A stretch of 64,000 nt of DNA from Gracilimonas sp046602855 (GTDB lineage Bacteria; Bacteroidota; Rhodothermia; Balneolales; Balneolaceae): contig NZ_JBKINJ010000002.1 in NCBI RefSeq assembly GCF_046602855.1, positions 744,001 through 808,000 on the forward strand, written 5' to 3'. The notes below the pieces were generated by a model. That model made no database searches. It had not been told where the DNA came from and saw only the letters and a program-made list of their open reading frames with translations. Position numbers and translations under genes: made by a program. The stretch's first letter is position 1, and each line of letters opens with the position of its first letter. Of the stretch, positions 44,566 through 53,521 are shown in pieces.

Positions 44566-45130
44566 CGTTTTTTTTCTTTCCCGCCAGAGACTCTTTGACC
44601 TCCACGAGTTTCACAAGCTGTTTCAGGAAGCCAAGATTCTTCTTATTGATGTAGGGCAAAAGGGCATCGGTGAATCGTTCGAACATCTCAAGGAATTCCA
44701 TATAGTTTTCAATGCGAACCTTAAACTCCTTGCTCTCCTGATCCTCTAAACCGCCCGATTCAAGGGTTTCAACACACTTAACTAAGTTTTCACGAATTGG
44801 AGCGATCTCTCGTTGCTGACGCTCCCGTATAATGGTTGAAACGATCTTCCAGACATCCGTTTCGGCAGAATAATAATCCTTTCGGTCACCGGGATAGCCT
44901 GTTTTGTGGATCAGCTCCCAGTCAACCAGTCGCCTCAAATTCATATTGGCATTACCGCGACTGATGTCGAGTGTTTCCATGATGGAGTCTGTATCCAGGG
45001 GCTGAGACTCGGCATAGAGTAAGGCGTGAATCTGGGACATGGTCTTGTTGATGCCCCAGGCTGATGCCATTTCACCCCAAAGAAGTACAAACTGATCTAA
45101 GGCTTCCTGATATGCTTTACTGTGTTCCAT
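44555..45130 (-). CDS. GbsR/MarR family transcriptional regulator
   Basis: 191 residues. Winged helix-turn-helix in the first half (MSQIHALLYAESQPLDTDSIMETLDISRGNANMNLRRLVDWELI), followed by a wing (TGYPGDRKDYYSAE) and a long C-terminal dimerisation helix region. GbsR-type regulators often control osmolyte uptake or synthesis. Targets are not visible. It overlaps the yraN gene. Confidence 0.88.
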   Translation of the reverse strand: MEHSKAYQEALDQFVLLWGEMASAWGINKTMSQIHALLYAESQPLDTDSIMETLDISRGNANMNLRRLVDWELIHKTGYPGDRKDYYSAETDVWKIVSTIIRERQQREIAPIRENLVKCVETLESGGLEDQESKEFKVRIENYMEFLEMFERFTDALLPYINKKNLGFLKQLVKLVEVKESLAGKKKNDDR

Positions 45131-45132
45131 CT

Positions 45133-45204
45133 GGTTAATGGTTTATTCGTTAATCGTGATTCGTATAATGGAAATAAGATACGAATAACGATTAACCATT
45201 AACG
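45133..45204. repeat. Inverted repeat of TTAATGG/TTAATCG words
   Basis: Left arm 45133-45166 (GGTTAATGGTT...GATTCGTAT) and right arm 45179-45204 (ATACGAATAACGATTAACCATTAAC) pair through GTTAATGGTT, AATCGT and ATTCGTAT with small loops between. It fills the spacer between the FmdB-like gene and the GbsR-type gene. Confidence 0.75.
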
Positions 45205-45206
45205 AC

Positions 45207-45494
45207 TTATGATTTCTTTTCCTTTACGGCATCTGTTTTTGGAGCTTCAGCTTTGGTCTCAGAGCTGACATTATCAGTAGTATCAGCGGGAGGAGTAGAA
45301 GCTGATTTACGTCCGCCATCTTTATAGTCGGTAACATACCATCCATCGCCTTTGTAAACGACACCTCCGCCACCTGAAATAATCCTTCTCACTTTTTGAC
45401 CGGTAGTTGGACAGGTTGTGAGAGCAGGTTCGCTCATTTTCTGCATGATCTCAAAGGTGGATCCGTCTTCTCTTTTATATTCGTAAGTAGGCAT
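45207..45494 (-). CDS. FmdB family protein with degenerate zinc ribbon
   Basis: 95 residues. The N-terminus has the FmdB signature MPTYEYKREDGSTFE, and KVRRIISGGGGVVYKGDGWYVTDYK is typical of the second half. The two CxxC pairs of FmdB proteins are not present: only one cysteine (TTCPTTG) remains, so no four-Cys zinc site can form. The tail is Ala/Thr/Lys rich. Function of the family is unknown. Confidence 0.78.
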   Translation of the reverse strand: MPTYEYKREDGSTFEIMQKMSEPALTTCPTTGQKVRRIISGGGGVVYKGDGWYVTDYKDGGRKSASTPPADTTDNVSSETKAEAPKTDAVKEKKS

Positions 45495-45515
45495 GGTGAA
45501 TATTGTAAATTAGTT

Positions 45516-45565
45516 AATGATGAATTTTAAATGGCTTAAACAAATTTTGTACCATTTTCATCATT
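45516..45565. repeat. Inverted repeat abutting the aminotransferase stop
   Basis: AATGATGAA (45516-45524) pairs perfectly with TTCATCATT (45557-45565), with AATGG/CCATT forming an inner pair. The right arm touches the stop codon of the aminotransferase gene, a placement like that at 52246. Confidence 0.6.
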
Positions 45566-46758
45566 TAAGTCAAACTTGCTAAACCTTTTTTCAATCGGTT
45601 GATGGCTTCTTTCAGGTCATCCATAGATGCTGCATAACTCAGTCGGATTCCATTGGGTTCGCCGAAGGCATCACCGGGAACAAGGGCTAATCCAAACTCA
45701 TCCAGCAAATAGAGGCACATGTCGGTTGAAGATTCGATTTTTGTGTCCTTAGGAGTTGATGAGCCTATGTAGTGTGAGATATCCGGAAACACGTAAAAAG
45801 CTCCACCAGGCGTAAAACAACTGACACCTTCAATGGCATTCAATGCTTCAACAAGGTAATCCCGGCGTTCTTTAAATTGTTCGCGCATGGCAATAACTTC
45901 ATCAAGATCACCTTTGTAAGCTGCTTCTCCTGCTTTTTGTGAAATAGAGGAGGGCGCTGATGTTTCTTGACTCTGGATCTTTGAAACGGCTCCAGTGATC
46001 TCATCATTGGCAGCCAAATAGCCCAATCTCCAGCCGGTCATAGCAAATCCTTTTGAAAATCCATTGATGAGAATGACTCTGTCTTTGAGTTCAGGTGCAA
46101 CATTTAAAATACTGACATGCTCACCTTCAAAAACGATATACTCATAGATTTCATCAGAAATGATGTAGACTTGAGGATAATTTTTTAGTACCTCTGCCAA
46201 ATCTTTCAGCTCTTCAGCGGTGTATTGGGCTCCTGTTGGATTGGATGGCGAGCACAGGATAAGAGCCTTGGTTTTATCAGTAATGGCTTCTTCAAGTTGC
46301 TTAGGGGTCAGTTTGAAATTGTTTTCAAATGAAGTTCTAACAGGTACGGATGTTCCTTCAGCCAACCGCACCATTTCGGGGTAGGAAACCCAGTAAGGAG
46401 CCGGAATGATCACCTCGTCACCCGGGTCGACCAATGCCAGAATACTAAACCCAATAGATTGCTTGGCACCGTTTGAACAGATGATCTGTGAAGCATCGTA
46501 ATCCAGATCGTTGTCTCTTTTTAATTTATTGCAAATGGCTTCACGTAATTCCGGAGTACCGGGATTCATGGTGTAGCCATGAAAGCCGTCATTGATCGCT
46601 TTTATAGCAGCGTCACAAATATGCTTCGGAGTTTTAAAATCCGGCTCGCCGGCGCTAAGCGACACAATGGACTTACCCTGTCTTTTTAATTCCTTGGCTC
46701 TGCCGGTGACCTTGAGGGTTGCAGAGGGTTGTAGTTGTTGTGCACGTTTTGAAATCAT
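45565..46758 (-). CDS. PLP-dependent aminotransferase (aspartate type, class I)
   Basis: 397 residues. Fold-type I aminotransferase of the AspC/prephenate-aspartate group: SAGEPDF near residue 40, SNPTGAQY, DEIYEY, the PLP lysine K236 in SKGFAMTGWR, and the substrate arginine in IRLSYA near the C-terminus. It should transfer amino groups between aspartate or related acids and 2-oxoglutarate in the cytoplasm. Exact specificity (Asp, Tyr, prephenate) cannot be decided from the sequence. Confidence 0.92.
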   Translation of the reverse strand: MISKRAQQLQPSATLKVTGRAKELKRQGKSIVSLSAGEPDFKTPKHICDAAIKAINDGFHGYTMNPGTPELREAICNKLKRDNDLDYDASQIICSNGAKQSIGFSILALVDPGDEVIIPAPYWVSYPEMVRLAEGTSVPVRTSFENNFKLTPKQLEEAITDKTKALILCSPSNPTGAQYTAEELKDLAEVLKNYPQVYIISDEIYEYIVFEGEHVSILNVAPELKDRVILINGFSKGFAMTGWRLGYLAANDEITGAVSKIQSQETSAPSSISQKAGEAAYKGDLDEVIAMREQFKERRDYLVEALNAIEGVSCFTPGGAFYVFPDISHYIGSSTPKDTKIESSTDMCLYLLDEFGLALVPGDAFGEPNGIRLSYAASMDDLKEAINRLKKGLASLT

Positions 46759-46839
46759 CTTTTTAACTGGGTATTAAGGCTATGTTTTATATATAATGAT
46801 ATAAGGTAATCAGTTTTAATAGTCAGCGTATGACTTATT

Positions 46840-47343
46840 CTACAATTTTTCCTTTTCCCTGAACTTGTTTTTGAGTGCTTCGGCAACAATCTCAGGCACA
46901 AAAGAGCTTAGATCTCCATCCCAATAAGCTACTTCTTTGACTATGGAGGCTGAAATAAATGTGAATTCTTCATCAGGCATCAGAAAAACAGTATCTACTT
47001 CAGGAGCGAGCCGTTTGTTGGTCAGCGCCATACGAAATTCATATTCGAAATCTGAGATCTGTCGTACACCTCTGACGAGGGTATCGGCATTCATCTTTTG
47101 AGCATGATCAACCAATAGTCCTGTGAACTGATTAACAGTGACATTTTTTGACCATTCCTTATCATCAATACAGGTTTTGATAAGCTCAACTCGTTCTTTT
47201 CCACTGAATACAGCATCTTTTTTATTATTTACAGCAACTGTGACAATAACTTCCTCGAACAATTTAGTTGCTCGCTTAAGAATGTCCAGGTGACCGTTTG
47301 TGATAGGATCAAAAGAGCCGGGATACAGGGCAATGGTTTTCAT
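46840..47343 (-). CDS. coaD: Pantetheine-phosphate adenylyltransferase
   Basis: 167 residues. Nucleotidyltransferase motif TNGH at 15-18 after YPGSFDP, phosphate-binding lysine in NNKKDAVF, RGVRQISDFEYE, and the ISASIVKEVA motif of the C-terminal part. It makes dephospho-CoA from phosphopantetheine and ATP. It lies 11 bases after rsmD, the usual coaD-rsmD pairing. Confidence 0.97.
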   Translation of the reverse strand: MKTIALYPGSFDPITNGHLDILKRATKLFEEVIVTVAVNNKKDAVFSGKERVELIKTCIDDKEWSKNVTVNQFTGLLVDHAQKMNADTLVRGVRQISDFEYEFRMALTNKRLAPEVDTVFLMPDEEFTFISASIVKEVAYWDGDLSSFVPEIVAEALKNKFREKEKL

Positions 47344-47353
47344 GGTCTGATTT

Positions 47354-47908
47354 TTATTCTGAATCTACCGGATGCTTTTGAAAGATGCTAACAATAGTAC
47401 GACCATAGGCTTTAGAGAAGGTGCAATTAGGATGATCCTTGAAGTCTTTGTATTTATCATGTTCAAGCATTAGCCACCCTTCATCGGTTAGCCAGTTGTC
47501 AGAAAGTATTTGATCGATTATCTCGTCCATAAATGGATAGTCGTAGGGAGGGTCGCAAAAAATAAAATGGTGAGGAGTAGCCATACCGTCCAGGAATTTC
47601 TGAACATCAGAGCAAACGATGCGCATCTGTTTTTCAATACCAAATTCTTTGGCGGTCTTCTCAATCTGCTTAACGTTCTGAGAGTCCCGATCTACAGCAG
47701 TTACATGTTTTGCACCTCGCGAGATGGCTTCAAATCCCAGGTTTCCGGAGCCTGAAAACAGATCTAAAATGATCGTGCCCTCCATGAAAACCCTGGCTTC
47801 GATCAGATTGAAGATACTTTCCTTGGTTCTGTCTGTGGTTGGACGTACGTCGAGCCCTTTTGGGATGGTAAATTTACGCCCTTTTAATTTTCCTGTAATG
47901 ATCCGCAT
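47354..47908 (-). CDS. rsmD: 16S rRNA (guanine966-N2)-methyltransferase RsmD
   Basis: 184 residues. SAM motif DLFSGSGNLGFEA (about 49-61), N-terminal VRPTTDRTKESIFN, and the catalytic DPPY at 119-122. Modifies G966 of 16S rRNA. Conserved neighbour of coaD; one operon with the DUF3822 gene upstream is likely (85 bases). Confidence 0.95.
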   Translation of the reverse strand: MRIITGKLKGRKFTIPKGLDVRPTTDRTKESIFNLIEARVFMEGTIILDLFSGSGNLGFEAISRGAKHVTAVDRDSQNVKQIEKTAKEFGIEKQMRIVCSDVQKFLDGMATPHHFIFCDPPYDYPFMDEIIDQILSDNWLTDEGWLMLEHDKYKDFKDHPNCTFSKAYGRTIVSIFQKHPVDSE

Positions 47909-47993
47909 GGCGGAGAGTTTATTTTAAGTTATAGGTACCAAATGAACTATACCCGTAATTTAACACTAATAACTGAGCATTAAACATCTCAAA

Positions 47994-48854
47994 TCAAAAA
48001 TCGAGGCTGAGTAGAATAGCAGGAAAAGCAGCGGTGAGGTCAAAGCCGTAAGTCTCCTCTTCAGCATTAACACCGATGGTCTCGAGTGAGTTTAGCTTGA
48101 CGATCTCGGCAGAATTATCCCAAAAACCTTGTAGGGCCTGTTCAACATCATGGGTGTCGGTGCCGAACAGATAAATAGTTTCATGTAACCCTCTGAGCCA
48201 GCTTGAATTTTTAGCATATTGAAGCCAGTGATACGGTAGGTCTTCGGGCTGATCAAAAGATATATAGGTAGCTGCTCTAAACTTTCCCAACAGATAGGAT
48301 GTGATAGAGATGACATTTTTATGGCAGCCTATCATCAGGAAGGAACCACCGGGTTTGGCAAAACCCGACCACTGCTGTGCCATTTCAAAATCACTGCTGA
48401 AATCGGTGGTTGCAACTTGTTTGGTCAGCTTGTCAAAACCTTCCATTAGGTTTCTTCTGCGTACGGAAAGAAATTTGTACTCGTTGTTGTGAAGTGAATG
48501 CCATGTTGGCTCTATGACCTCCCGATCAACGCCTTTCATCAGAATTGAAAGGTGGTCTTCGCGTTCATCCGCATTATCATAAACTACTTTGGGGAATACC
48601 GTCCAGCATTCGTGGGACGGATTGGTGAGCGCACGCACTGATTTTATGTTGAAGTCAGCCTTGAATTGTTCAAAGGTCGATAGAACGTGGGAAAAGTTGG
48701 GATCCTGCTGTTGGGTAATGGCATCGATAACATTGAAATTGAAGTCAAACGAGCCAATACGAAAAAGGTGCTTGTCTTTATTCGGATCGTTTATAGAATA
48801 GAACAAGCGATCAGAAAAAAAACAAACACCTAGATTTGCAGGTAGGTCACCCAT
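47994..48854 (-). CDS. DUF3822 family protein
   Basis: 286 residues, no signal or membrane helix. The motif VCFFSDRLFYSIND near the N-terminus, the internal repeat-like two-domain layout and the position next to rsmD-coaD match the DUF3822 family of Bacteroidota, which has an actin-like ATPase-like outline. Function unknown. The start overlaps the upstream gene stop by one base (TAATG). Confidence 0.7.
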   Translation of the reverse strand: MGDLPANLGVCFFSDRLFYSINDPNKDKHLFRIGSFDFNFNVIDAITQQQDPNFSHVLSTFEQFKADFNIKSVRALTNPSHECWTVFPKVVYDNADEREDHLSILMKGVDREVIEPTWHSLHNNEYKFLSVRRRNLMEGFDKLTKQVATTDFSSDFEMAQQWSGFAKPGGSFLMIGCHKNVISITSYLLGKFRAATYISFDQPEDLPYHWLQYAKNSSWLRGLHETIYLFGTDTHDVEQALQGFWDNSAEIVKLNSLETIGVNAEEETYGFDLTAAFPAILLSLDF

Positions 48855-49327
48855 TAATTCCAGTTTGGAGCATTACGCATAGTTGTACGTTCAAGGCTCC
48901 CAATGGCGTCGTCAGAGCCAGGATCCGTCAATAAGTAGATCTGTGGGCGTAGCGTATCATTCAGTGCGTACTCAAATTTTGGATGCGGAGGCCGAGGTGA
49001 GTACACCAAAGAATCAGGATTGAACACATCGAAAGTAGAACCAAACAGAGAATCACCCATCGCGATCATCATTGAATCCGTTTTAAGGAATTGGACCAAA
49101 CTGTCCAATCCGCCTTCAGATGGGGGGAAAGTTTCATGAACTGACTCATACTGAATCAAGGCATCTTTTGTGTCAACTAAGCGCTGACGAACTTTTTCGG
49201 TCATAGCTTGTCGCTCTCTTACCTCTTCATATGGGGTAACTAGGGAATCATACAACCAATAGGTAAGCCCAAGAATTATTATTCCAAGTACAATAGTCAG
49301 GATCGAGTTACGCGTTTCAAGTTTCAT
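48854..49327 (-). CDS. Hypothetical single-helix membrane protein
   Basis: 157 residues with one N-terminal helix (about 9-26), then a coiled-coil-like stretch (YEEVRERQAMTEKVRQRLVDTKDALIQYE split over about 33-62) and a soluble C-terminal domain. The outline resembles a type II secretion pseudopilin or GspG-like protein (helix, then PPSEGGLDSLV), but the prepilin cleavage motif is missing. Coupled to the DUF3822 gene by TAATG overlap. Confidence 0.6.
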   Translation of the reverse strand: MKLETRNSILTIVLGIIILGLTYWLYDSLVTPYEEVRERQAMTEKVRQRLVDTKDALIQYESVHETFPPSEGGLDSLVQFLKTDSMMIAMGDSLFGSTFDVFNPDSLVYSPRPPHPKFEYALNDTLRPQIYLLTDPGSDDAIGSLERTTMRNAPNWN

Positions 49328-49502
49328 GTGAAAGGCAAATAAGTTAGATAATTAAGTTTTATTCCTAAGAATTTTTGGAGAAAGAAAATACATGCACACC
49401 CATAGATATGCAACTTTACAGAACATTCAAAAAATATGAATTTATTATTCTTTGAATGCTCTTATTTTAGCCTTTTAACATTAAAATTAAAAACTACTTT
49501 CA

Positions 49503-50807
49503 TTGAACCGGCAAATACTTAGACTGGCTATTCCTAATATTATAAGTAATCTGTCGGTACCGCTACTGGGAGCTGTGGATACAGCTGTTGTGGGTCGTCT
49601 TGAGCACGTTTACTATTTGGGAGCCATTGCAGTAGGCAGTATAATATTTGATTTTATTTTTTGGGGCTTTGGTTTTTTGAGAATGGGAACCACAGGAATG
49701 GTGGCACAAGCCTATGGAGCGGGAAATAACAGAAAAACAAAAATCATACTAATGAGGGTTTTGTTAGTGGCTGCTGTCAGCAGTTTGTTGATCCTGATAT
49801 TGCAATACCCGCTTATTGATATTTCTTTGGCTATCATTGATGCTTCTCCAGAGGTAGAAGAATATACCCGGCTGTATTATCATATTCGAATCTTTGCAGC
49901 TCCGGCTACACTTGCCTTATTTGGATTGAATGGCTGGTTTTTGGGAATGCAAAATTCTACCTATCCAATGATAGTGACTATTTTCTTAAATATTGTAAAT
50001 ATCATTTTGAATCTGATTTTTGTGTTCCGGTTCAACATGACGGTAGATGGTGTGGCAACAGGAAGTTTGATTGCAAGTTTCCTGGCATTGGCTCTTGCCA
50101 TTATACTTTATAAAAAGAAATACGGCGGGGTTAAGCTTAATATCAGATGGAATGAACTGATTGAAACCTCAGAGCTTAAAAAGTTCTTTTCAGTCAACAG
50201 TGATATTGTGATCCGCACCCTGTGCCTGATATTTTCTTATGCTTTTTTTACAGCAAAGTCTGCCGAAATGGGGGATGTAGTTTTGGCAGCCAACACAATT
50301 TTATTACAAATGTGGTATATCAGTTCGTATGGAACAGACGGGTTTGCCTATGCGGCGGAGAGTTTGGTAGGGCGGTTTAAAGGAGCTAATGACGATGAGA
50401 GTCTAAAGCTGGCGGTCAAGGCCAATATGCTCTGGGGGTTGGGTCTGGGGTTAATGGGAACTATTGGTTATGCCGTATTTGATGCTGAAATACTTTCATT
50501 ATTTACAGATAAGGAAAATGTAATTGCGGTAGCTATGACCGTAGTGATATGGCTGATCGTGGCACCTCTTGTTAACAGTGTATGTTTTATTTGGGATGGT
50601 GTTTACATTGGGGCAACGGCAACGGCTGCGATGAGAAATTCGATGCTGGTAGCAACCATTCTCGTGTTTGTGCCGGTTTATTACATAAGTGAATCATTTG
50701 CCGGTGTTCATGCGTTATGGATGGCGATGACGGCATTTATGGTGGCAAGAGGTTTGATTCTGACATTATATGCACCAAGCCGAATTTTCAACAGACAAAC
50801 AGGATAG
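49503..50807 (+). CDS. MATE family efflux transporter, DinF-like
   Basis: 434 residues from TTG 49503: an in-frame TAA lies five codons upstream and MNRQILRLAIPNI is the conserved N-terminus, so the rare start is supported. Twelve membrane helices in two halves; DTAVVG in helix 1-2 and LNGWFLGMQN are typical of the DinF subgroup. Exports organic cations or bile-type compounds using Na+ or H+. No good ribosome-binding site is seen. Followed by the YihY gene after two bases. Confidence 0.9.
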   Translation: MNRQILRLAIPNIISNLSVPLLGAVDTAVVGRLEHVYYLGAIAVGSIIFDFIFWGFGFLRMGTTGMVAQAYGAGNNRKTKIILMRVLLVAAVSSLLILILQYPLIDISLAIIDASPEVEEYTRLYYHIRIFAAPATLALFGLNGWFLGMQNSTYPMIVTIFLNIVNIILNLIFVFRFNMTVDGVATGSLIASFLALALAIILYKKKYGGVKLNIRWNELIETSELKKFFSVNSDIVIRTLCLIFSYAFFTAKSAEMGDVVLAANTILLQMWYISSYGTDGFAYAAESLVGRFKGANDDESLKLAVKANMLWGLGLGLMGTIGYAVFDAEILSLFTDKENVIAVAMTVVIWLIVAPLVNSVCFIWDGVYIGATATAAMRNSMLVATILVFVPVYYISESFAGVHALWMAMTAFMVARGLILTLYAPSRIFNRQTG

Positions 50808-50809
50808 TG

Positions 50810-51718
50810 ATGAGCAACTATGTAATGAAGATCTGGCGGACTTTTTATACGGCCGTTGACTCTTTTATAAAAGATAATTGTTTTCAATATAGTGCCTCAA
50901 CCGCTTTTTATACCCTGTTTTCATTGGCTCCGATCGTGGTAATAGCAGTTTATGTGGTCGGTATCTTTTTCGGTACTGAGAGCGCAATGGCAGAATTAAG
51001 AAATTATTTAACCACTTATTTGGGAGAAGAAAGCACAAAGGGAGTAATGGCACTGGTTGAGACTATTCAGACAAATACTGAAAGTGTTTTTTTTCTGATC
51101 CTAAGCATTATTTTTTTGATGATATCGTCAACAAGTATCTTGGTACAGCTGCAGTATTCATTTAATCAGATCTATCGAGTCAAACCAAATCAGGATGCAG
51201 CTGTTTTTAAATTGATTAGAGACCGGGTTATGGCTTTCGGCATGATCTTGCTTTTGGGGGCTGCTATGATCTTTTCATTAGTAATAGATTCCACAATGAC
51301 GGCACTTCTTAATGTGTTGCCGGTTGGGGGATTGTCGGATCAGGTAATATTAGTAGGTGCTGCAAGTAATCTATTTTCATTTTTTATGATACTGATCGCT
51401 GTTATGGTGGTGTATTATTTATTGCCGGATGCTAAAGTTCCACGGTCATCATTGGTTTGGGGAAGCCTGGTAACGGCTCTCTTGCTTGTGTTTGGGAAAT
51501 TTCTGGTAGGCTTGGTGATCGGTAACAGTTCTCTTACACAACTCAGTGGGGCTTCATCTTCAATAATAATTTTGATGTTGTGGGTTTACTATTCTGGTAT
51601 TATCATCTTTTTCGGGATCGAACTGGTAAAGGTTATGGCAAAATCCTCAGATGGCAGTATTGTAGCCGGTAAATATGCCCGGAAGGTAAAAATGGTTGAA
51701 CTGGAAACAGAAGATTAA
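50810..51718 (+). CDS. YihY/BrkB family membrane protein
   Basis: 302 residues from ATG 50810; the longer frame from 50717 lies inside the MATE gene and is rejected. Six membrane helices with the family motifs DNCFQYSASTAFYTLFSLAPI and VYYSGIIIFFGIELVK. Members were once called ribonuclease BN by error; current view is a membrane protein of unknown transport role. Part of the MATE-YihY-SixA run with spacings of two and seven bases. Confidence 0.9.
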   Translation: MSNYVMKIWRTFYTAVDSFIKDNCFQYSASTAFYTLFSLAPIVVIAVYVVGIFFGTESAMAELRNYLTTYLGEESTKGVMALVETIQTNTESVFFLILSIIFLMISSTSILVQLQYSFNQIYRVKPNQDAAVFKLIRDRVMAFGMILLLGAAMIFSLVIDSTMTALLNVLPVGGLSDQVILVGAASNLFSFFMILIAVMVVYYLLPDAKVPRSSLVWGSLVTALLLVFGKFLVGLVIGNSSLTQLSGASSSIIILMLWVYYSGIIIFFGIELVKVMAKSSDGSIVAGKYARKVKMVELETED

Positions 51719-51725
51719 GCCGATT

Positions 51726-52247
51726 ATGAAGCAGCTTTTATTAATGAGACACGCAAAATCCAGCTGGGATAGCGCCGGGCAGAAAGACTTTGAACGGCCT
51801 TTAGCTGAGCGTGGGTTAAATGACGCCCCTATAATGGGGCAGTTTGTAAATAACATTAATTACAATCCGGCGGCCATTTATAGTTCAACGGCTAAAAGGG
51901 CTGTGCAAACTGTAAGATTGTTTGCAGAGGCCGCTCAGATAAAGCCAGATAATATTCAATGGAATGAGGATCTATACTATGGTTCTATGAAAGATTACAT
52001 TGAACAAATACAGGCTGCTTCGGATGATCATGAGCGCATTATGCTGGTTGGTCATAATCCGATAATGGAAAATACGGCAGGTATGCTTGCCGGCTCAGAA
52101 CACAAGATCGCTGTGCGTATGCCAACAGCAGCATTGGTTTGCCTCGAATGTTTTGCGAATTCTTGGATAGATGTCACGCCGGGTACTTGCCAGATCAAAT
52201 GGATGATGATCCCTAAAGTTTTAAAGAAAATAGGGGCAAGTTATTAG
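51726..52247 (+). CDS. SixA-like histidine phosphatase
   Basis: 173 residues from ATG 51726; a frame start at 51696 overlaps the preceding gene and is rejected. RHG motif LMRHAKSSW with catalytic His8 or so, KDFERPLAERG, SSTAKRAVQT and the second His in LVGHNP. SixA removes phosphate from phosphohistidine of HPt or PTS-type proteins. Its stop codon is inside the left arm of a perfect inverted repeat. Confidence 0.9.
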   Translation: MKQLLLMRHAKSSWDSAGQKDFERPLAERGLNDAPIMGQFVNNINYNPAAIYSSTAKRAVQTVRLFAEAAQIKPDNIQWNEDLYYGSMKDYIEQIQAASDDHERIMLVGHNPIMENTAGMLAGSEHKIAVRMPTAALVCLECFANSWIDVTPGTCQIKWMMIPKVLKKIGASY

Positions 52248-52286
52248 GTATTAGGTGTTAGGCGTCGCCACTAACACCTAATACCT
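52246..52286. repeat. Perfect 16-bp inverted repeat over a stop codon
   Basis: AGGTATTAGGTGTTAG (52246-52261) pairs perfectly with 52271-52286 around a nine-base loop. The TAG stop of the SixA-like gene is at 52245-52247, so the hairpin starts within it. A T-run is missing; the words CTAAAACCT and GACCTAG follow. Shares the core GGTGTTAG with 9519-9561. Confidence 0.88.
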
Positions 52287-52379
52287 CACGTCTAAAACCT
52301 GTGACCTAGAATGGCACATTTTGCACACTATTTGTTATATTGACGAAGCTAAAAAATTCAATTATCAAATAAACAGCAG

Positions 52380-52730
52380 ATGCAATACCAACAAAACTTT
52401 TTTTATCTCTGCAAAACCCCTTTAAGTGCGGAAGGACCTGAGCACGTTGAAGTGATAACCCGTGCTGAAGACAGCGAAGACTTTCCGCGGGTATTCAAAG
52501 AATTTGAAGAACTAAGATCCCATGCTTTTAATGATGATAAGATCTACAGTGTAGTTCGTGCTGATGATATTTATGAGCTTGTCCGAACCAATACGGATAA
52601 AAATGCTAAAGAATTAGCTTACGAAAGAGCTGAGCAGGAAATCATTACTAATTTACAACATCGCGTAATGCAAGATGGTGATGCCAATGCCAAAGGTATT
52701 CTAAAAGAGGTTTATGGAGTAGAAGAGTAA
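52380..52730 (+). CDS. Conserved-looking small cytosolic protein, unknown
   Basis: 116 residues, acidic, no signal or membrane segment. A helix-rich protein with the segments EVITRAEDSEDFPRVFKEFEE and ELAYERAEQEIITNLQHRVM. No family recognised. It has its own spacer upstream and a strong terminator downstream, so it is a monocistronic gene. A TATATTGA stretch at 52336-52343 is a weak promoter candidate. Confidence 0.65.
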   Translation: MQYQQNFFYLCKTPLSAEGPEHVEVITRAEDSEDFPRVFKEFEELRSHAFNDDKIYSVVRADDIYELVRTNTDKNAKELAYERAEQEIITNLQHRVMQDGDANAKGILKEVYGVEE

Positions 52731-52751
52731 CAGACTCTGCCAAAAAAATCG

Positions 52752-52787
52752 AAGCCTCGTGTTTTATAAAGCACGAGGCTTTTTTTT
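52752..52787 (+). terminator. Terminator of the 52380 gene
   Basis: AAGCCTCGTG (52752-52761) pairs with CACGAGGCTT (52772-52781), followed by an eight-T run. Confidence 0.93.
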
Positions 52788-52903
52788 ATTGAAACTCTCT
52801 ATATTCACAATCATAAATCAATTGTAATAACTACTTAAGTATTGGAATTATTTACAGTGGTGTGTGTTTTGGTAAGTGAATATTAAAGAAAAATACAGAT
52901 ATT

Positions 52904-53407
52904 ATGAGTACTGAGGCACCAAGCGAAATTGAGACTATGAAAATAAACATCGGGATTTCTGAAGAACACAGAGAAAAGATCGCGAAAGGGTTATCCAAAG
53001 TATTGGCTGACTCCTATCTGCTTTATTTGAAAACACATAACTATCATTGGAACGTAACGGGTGAATTATTTCATCAGTTGCATGAGCAGTTTGAAGAACA
53101 ATATACCGAGCTTGCTGAGGCCATTGATGTTATTGCAGAACGCATCAGGGCTTTGGGTTTCAGAGCACCGGGAACGTTTAAAGAATTTAATGAGCTAACC
53201 TCAATTGAAGAAGATACCGATCGCCCCAAAGCCTTAGAAATGGTCCGTCGCCTGACAACAGCAAATGAACAGGTTATCCGAACCGCACGTGAGGCCTTGG
53301 AGCCGGCAAATAATGCTGAGGATGAAGCAACTATCGATCTGCTAACGGAGCGATTGACTGTCCATTCCAAGACAGCATGGATGCTGAGAAGTCATTTAGA
53401 AGAATAG
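52904..53407 (+). CDS. dps: Dps family ferritin-like DNA-protection protein
   Basis: 167 residues. Four-helix bundle with the interface ferroxidase residues: THNYHWN (His48), HEQFEEQYTELAEAID (Asp75) and AERIRALG (Glu79). Dps oxidises Fe(II) with peroxide, stores iron and shields DNA in stationary phase. The spacer upstream has TCAATTG-centred AT-rich dyad that could bind a PerR/Fur-like repressor, but the match is poor. Forms a stress gene group with CsbD and MscS, each with its own terminator. Confidence 0.93.
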   Translation: MSTEAPSEIETMKINIGISEEHREKIAKGLSKVLADSYLLYLKTHNYHWNVTGELFHQLHEQFEEQYTELAEAIDVIAERIRALGFRAPGTFKEFNELTSIEEDTDRPKALEMVRRLTTANEQVIRTAREALEPANNAEDEATIDLLTERLTVHSKTAWMLRSHLEE

Positions 53408-53423
53408 AACCATCCCGAGTTGG

Positions 53424-53478
53424 TGGCTATTTTGGAAGTTCTTGTTAAAGACTTCCTGAATGGCCATTAACTTTTTTT
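53424..53478 (+). terminator. Terminator of dps
   Basis: A two-part stem: TGGCTATT (53424-53431) with AATGGCCA (53459-53466), and inside it GGAAGTtcTT with AAagACTTCC. A seven-T run follows five bases later. Confidence 0.75.
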
Positions 53479-53521
53479 AAAACACTAAAAATCAGAACTG
53501 TCTAAATATCGGAGTCACATT

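Noticed and set aside
48854..49327. Type II secretion pseudopilin
   Set aside because: The G/F-T-L-x-E prepilin motif is missing and no other secretion genes are near.
52805..52830. PerR/Fur-like box upstream of dps
   Set aside because: Only a loose AT-rich dyad around TCAATTG; does not match the TTATAATnATTATAA consensus well.
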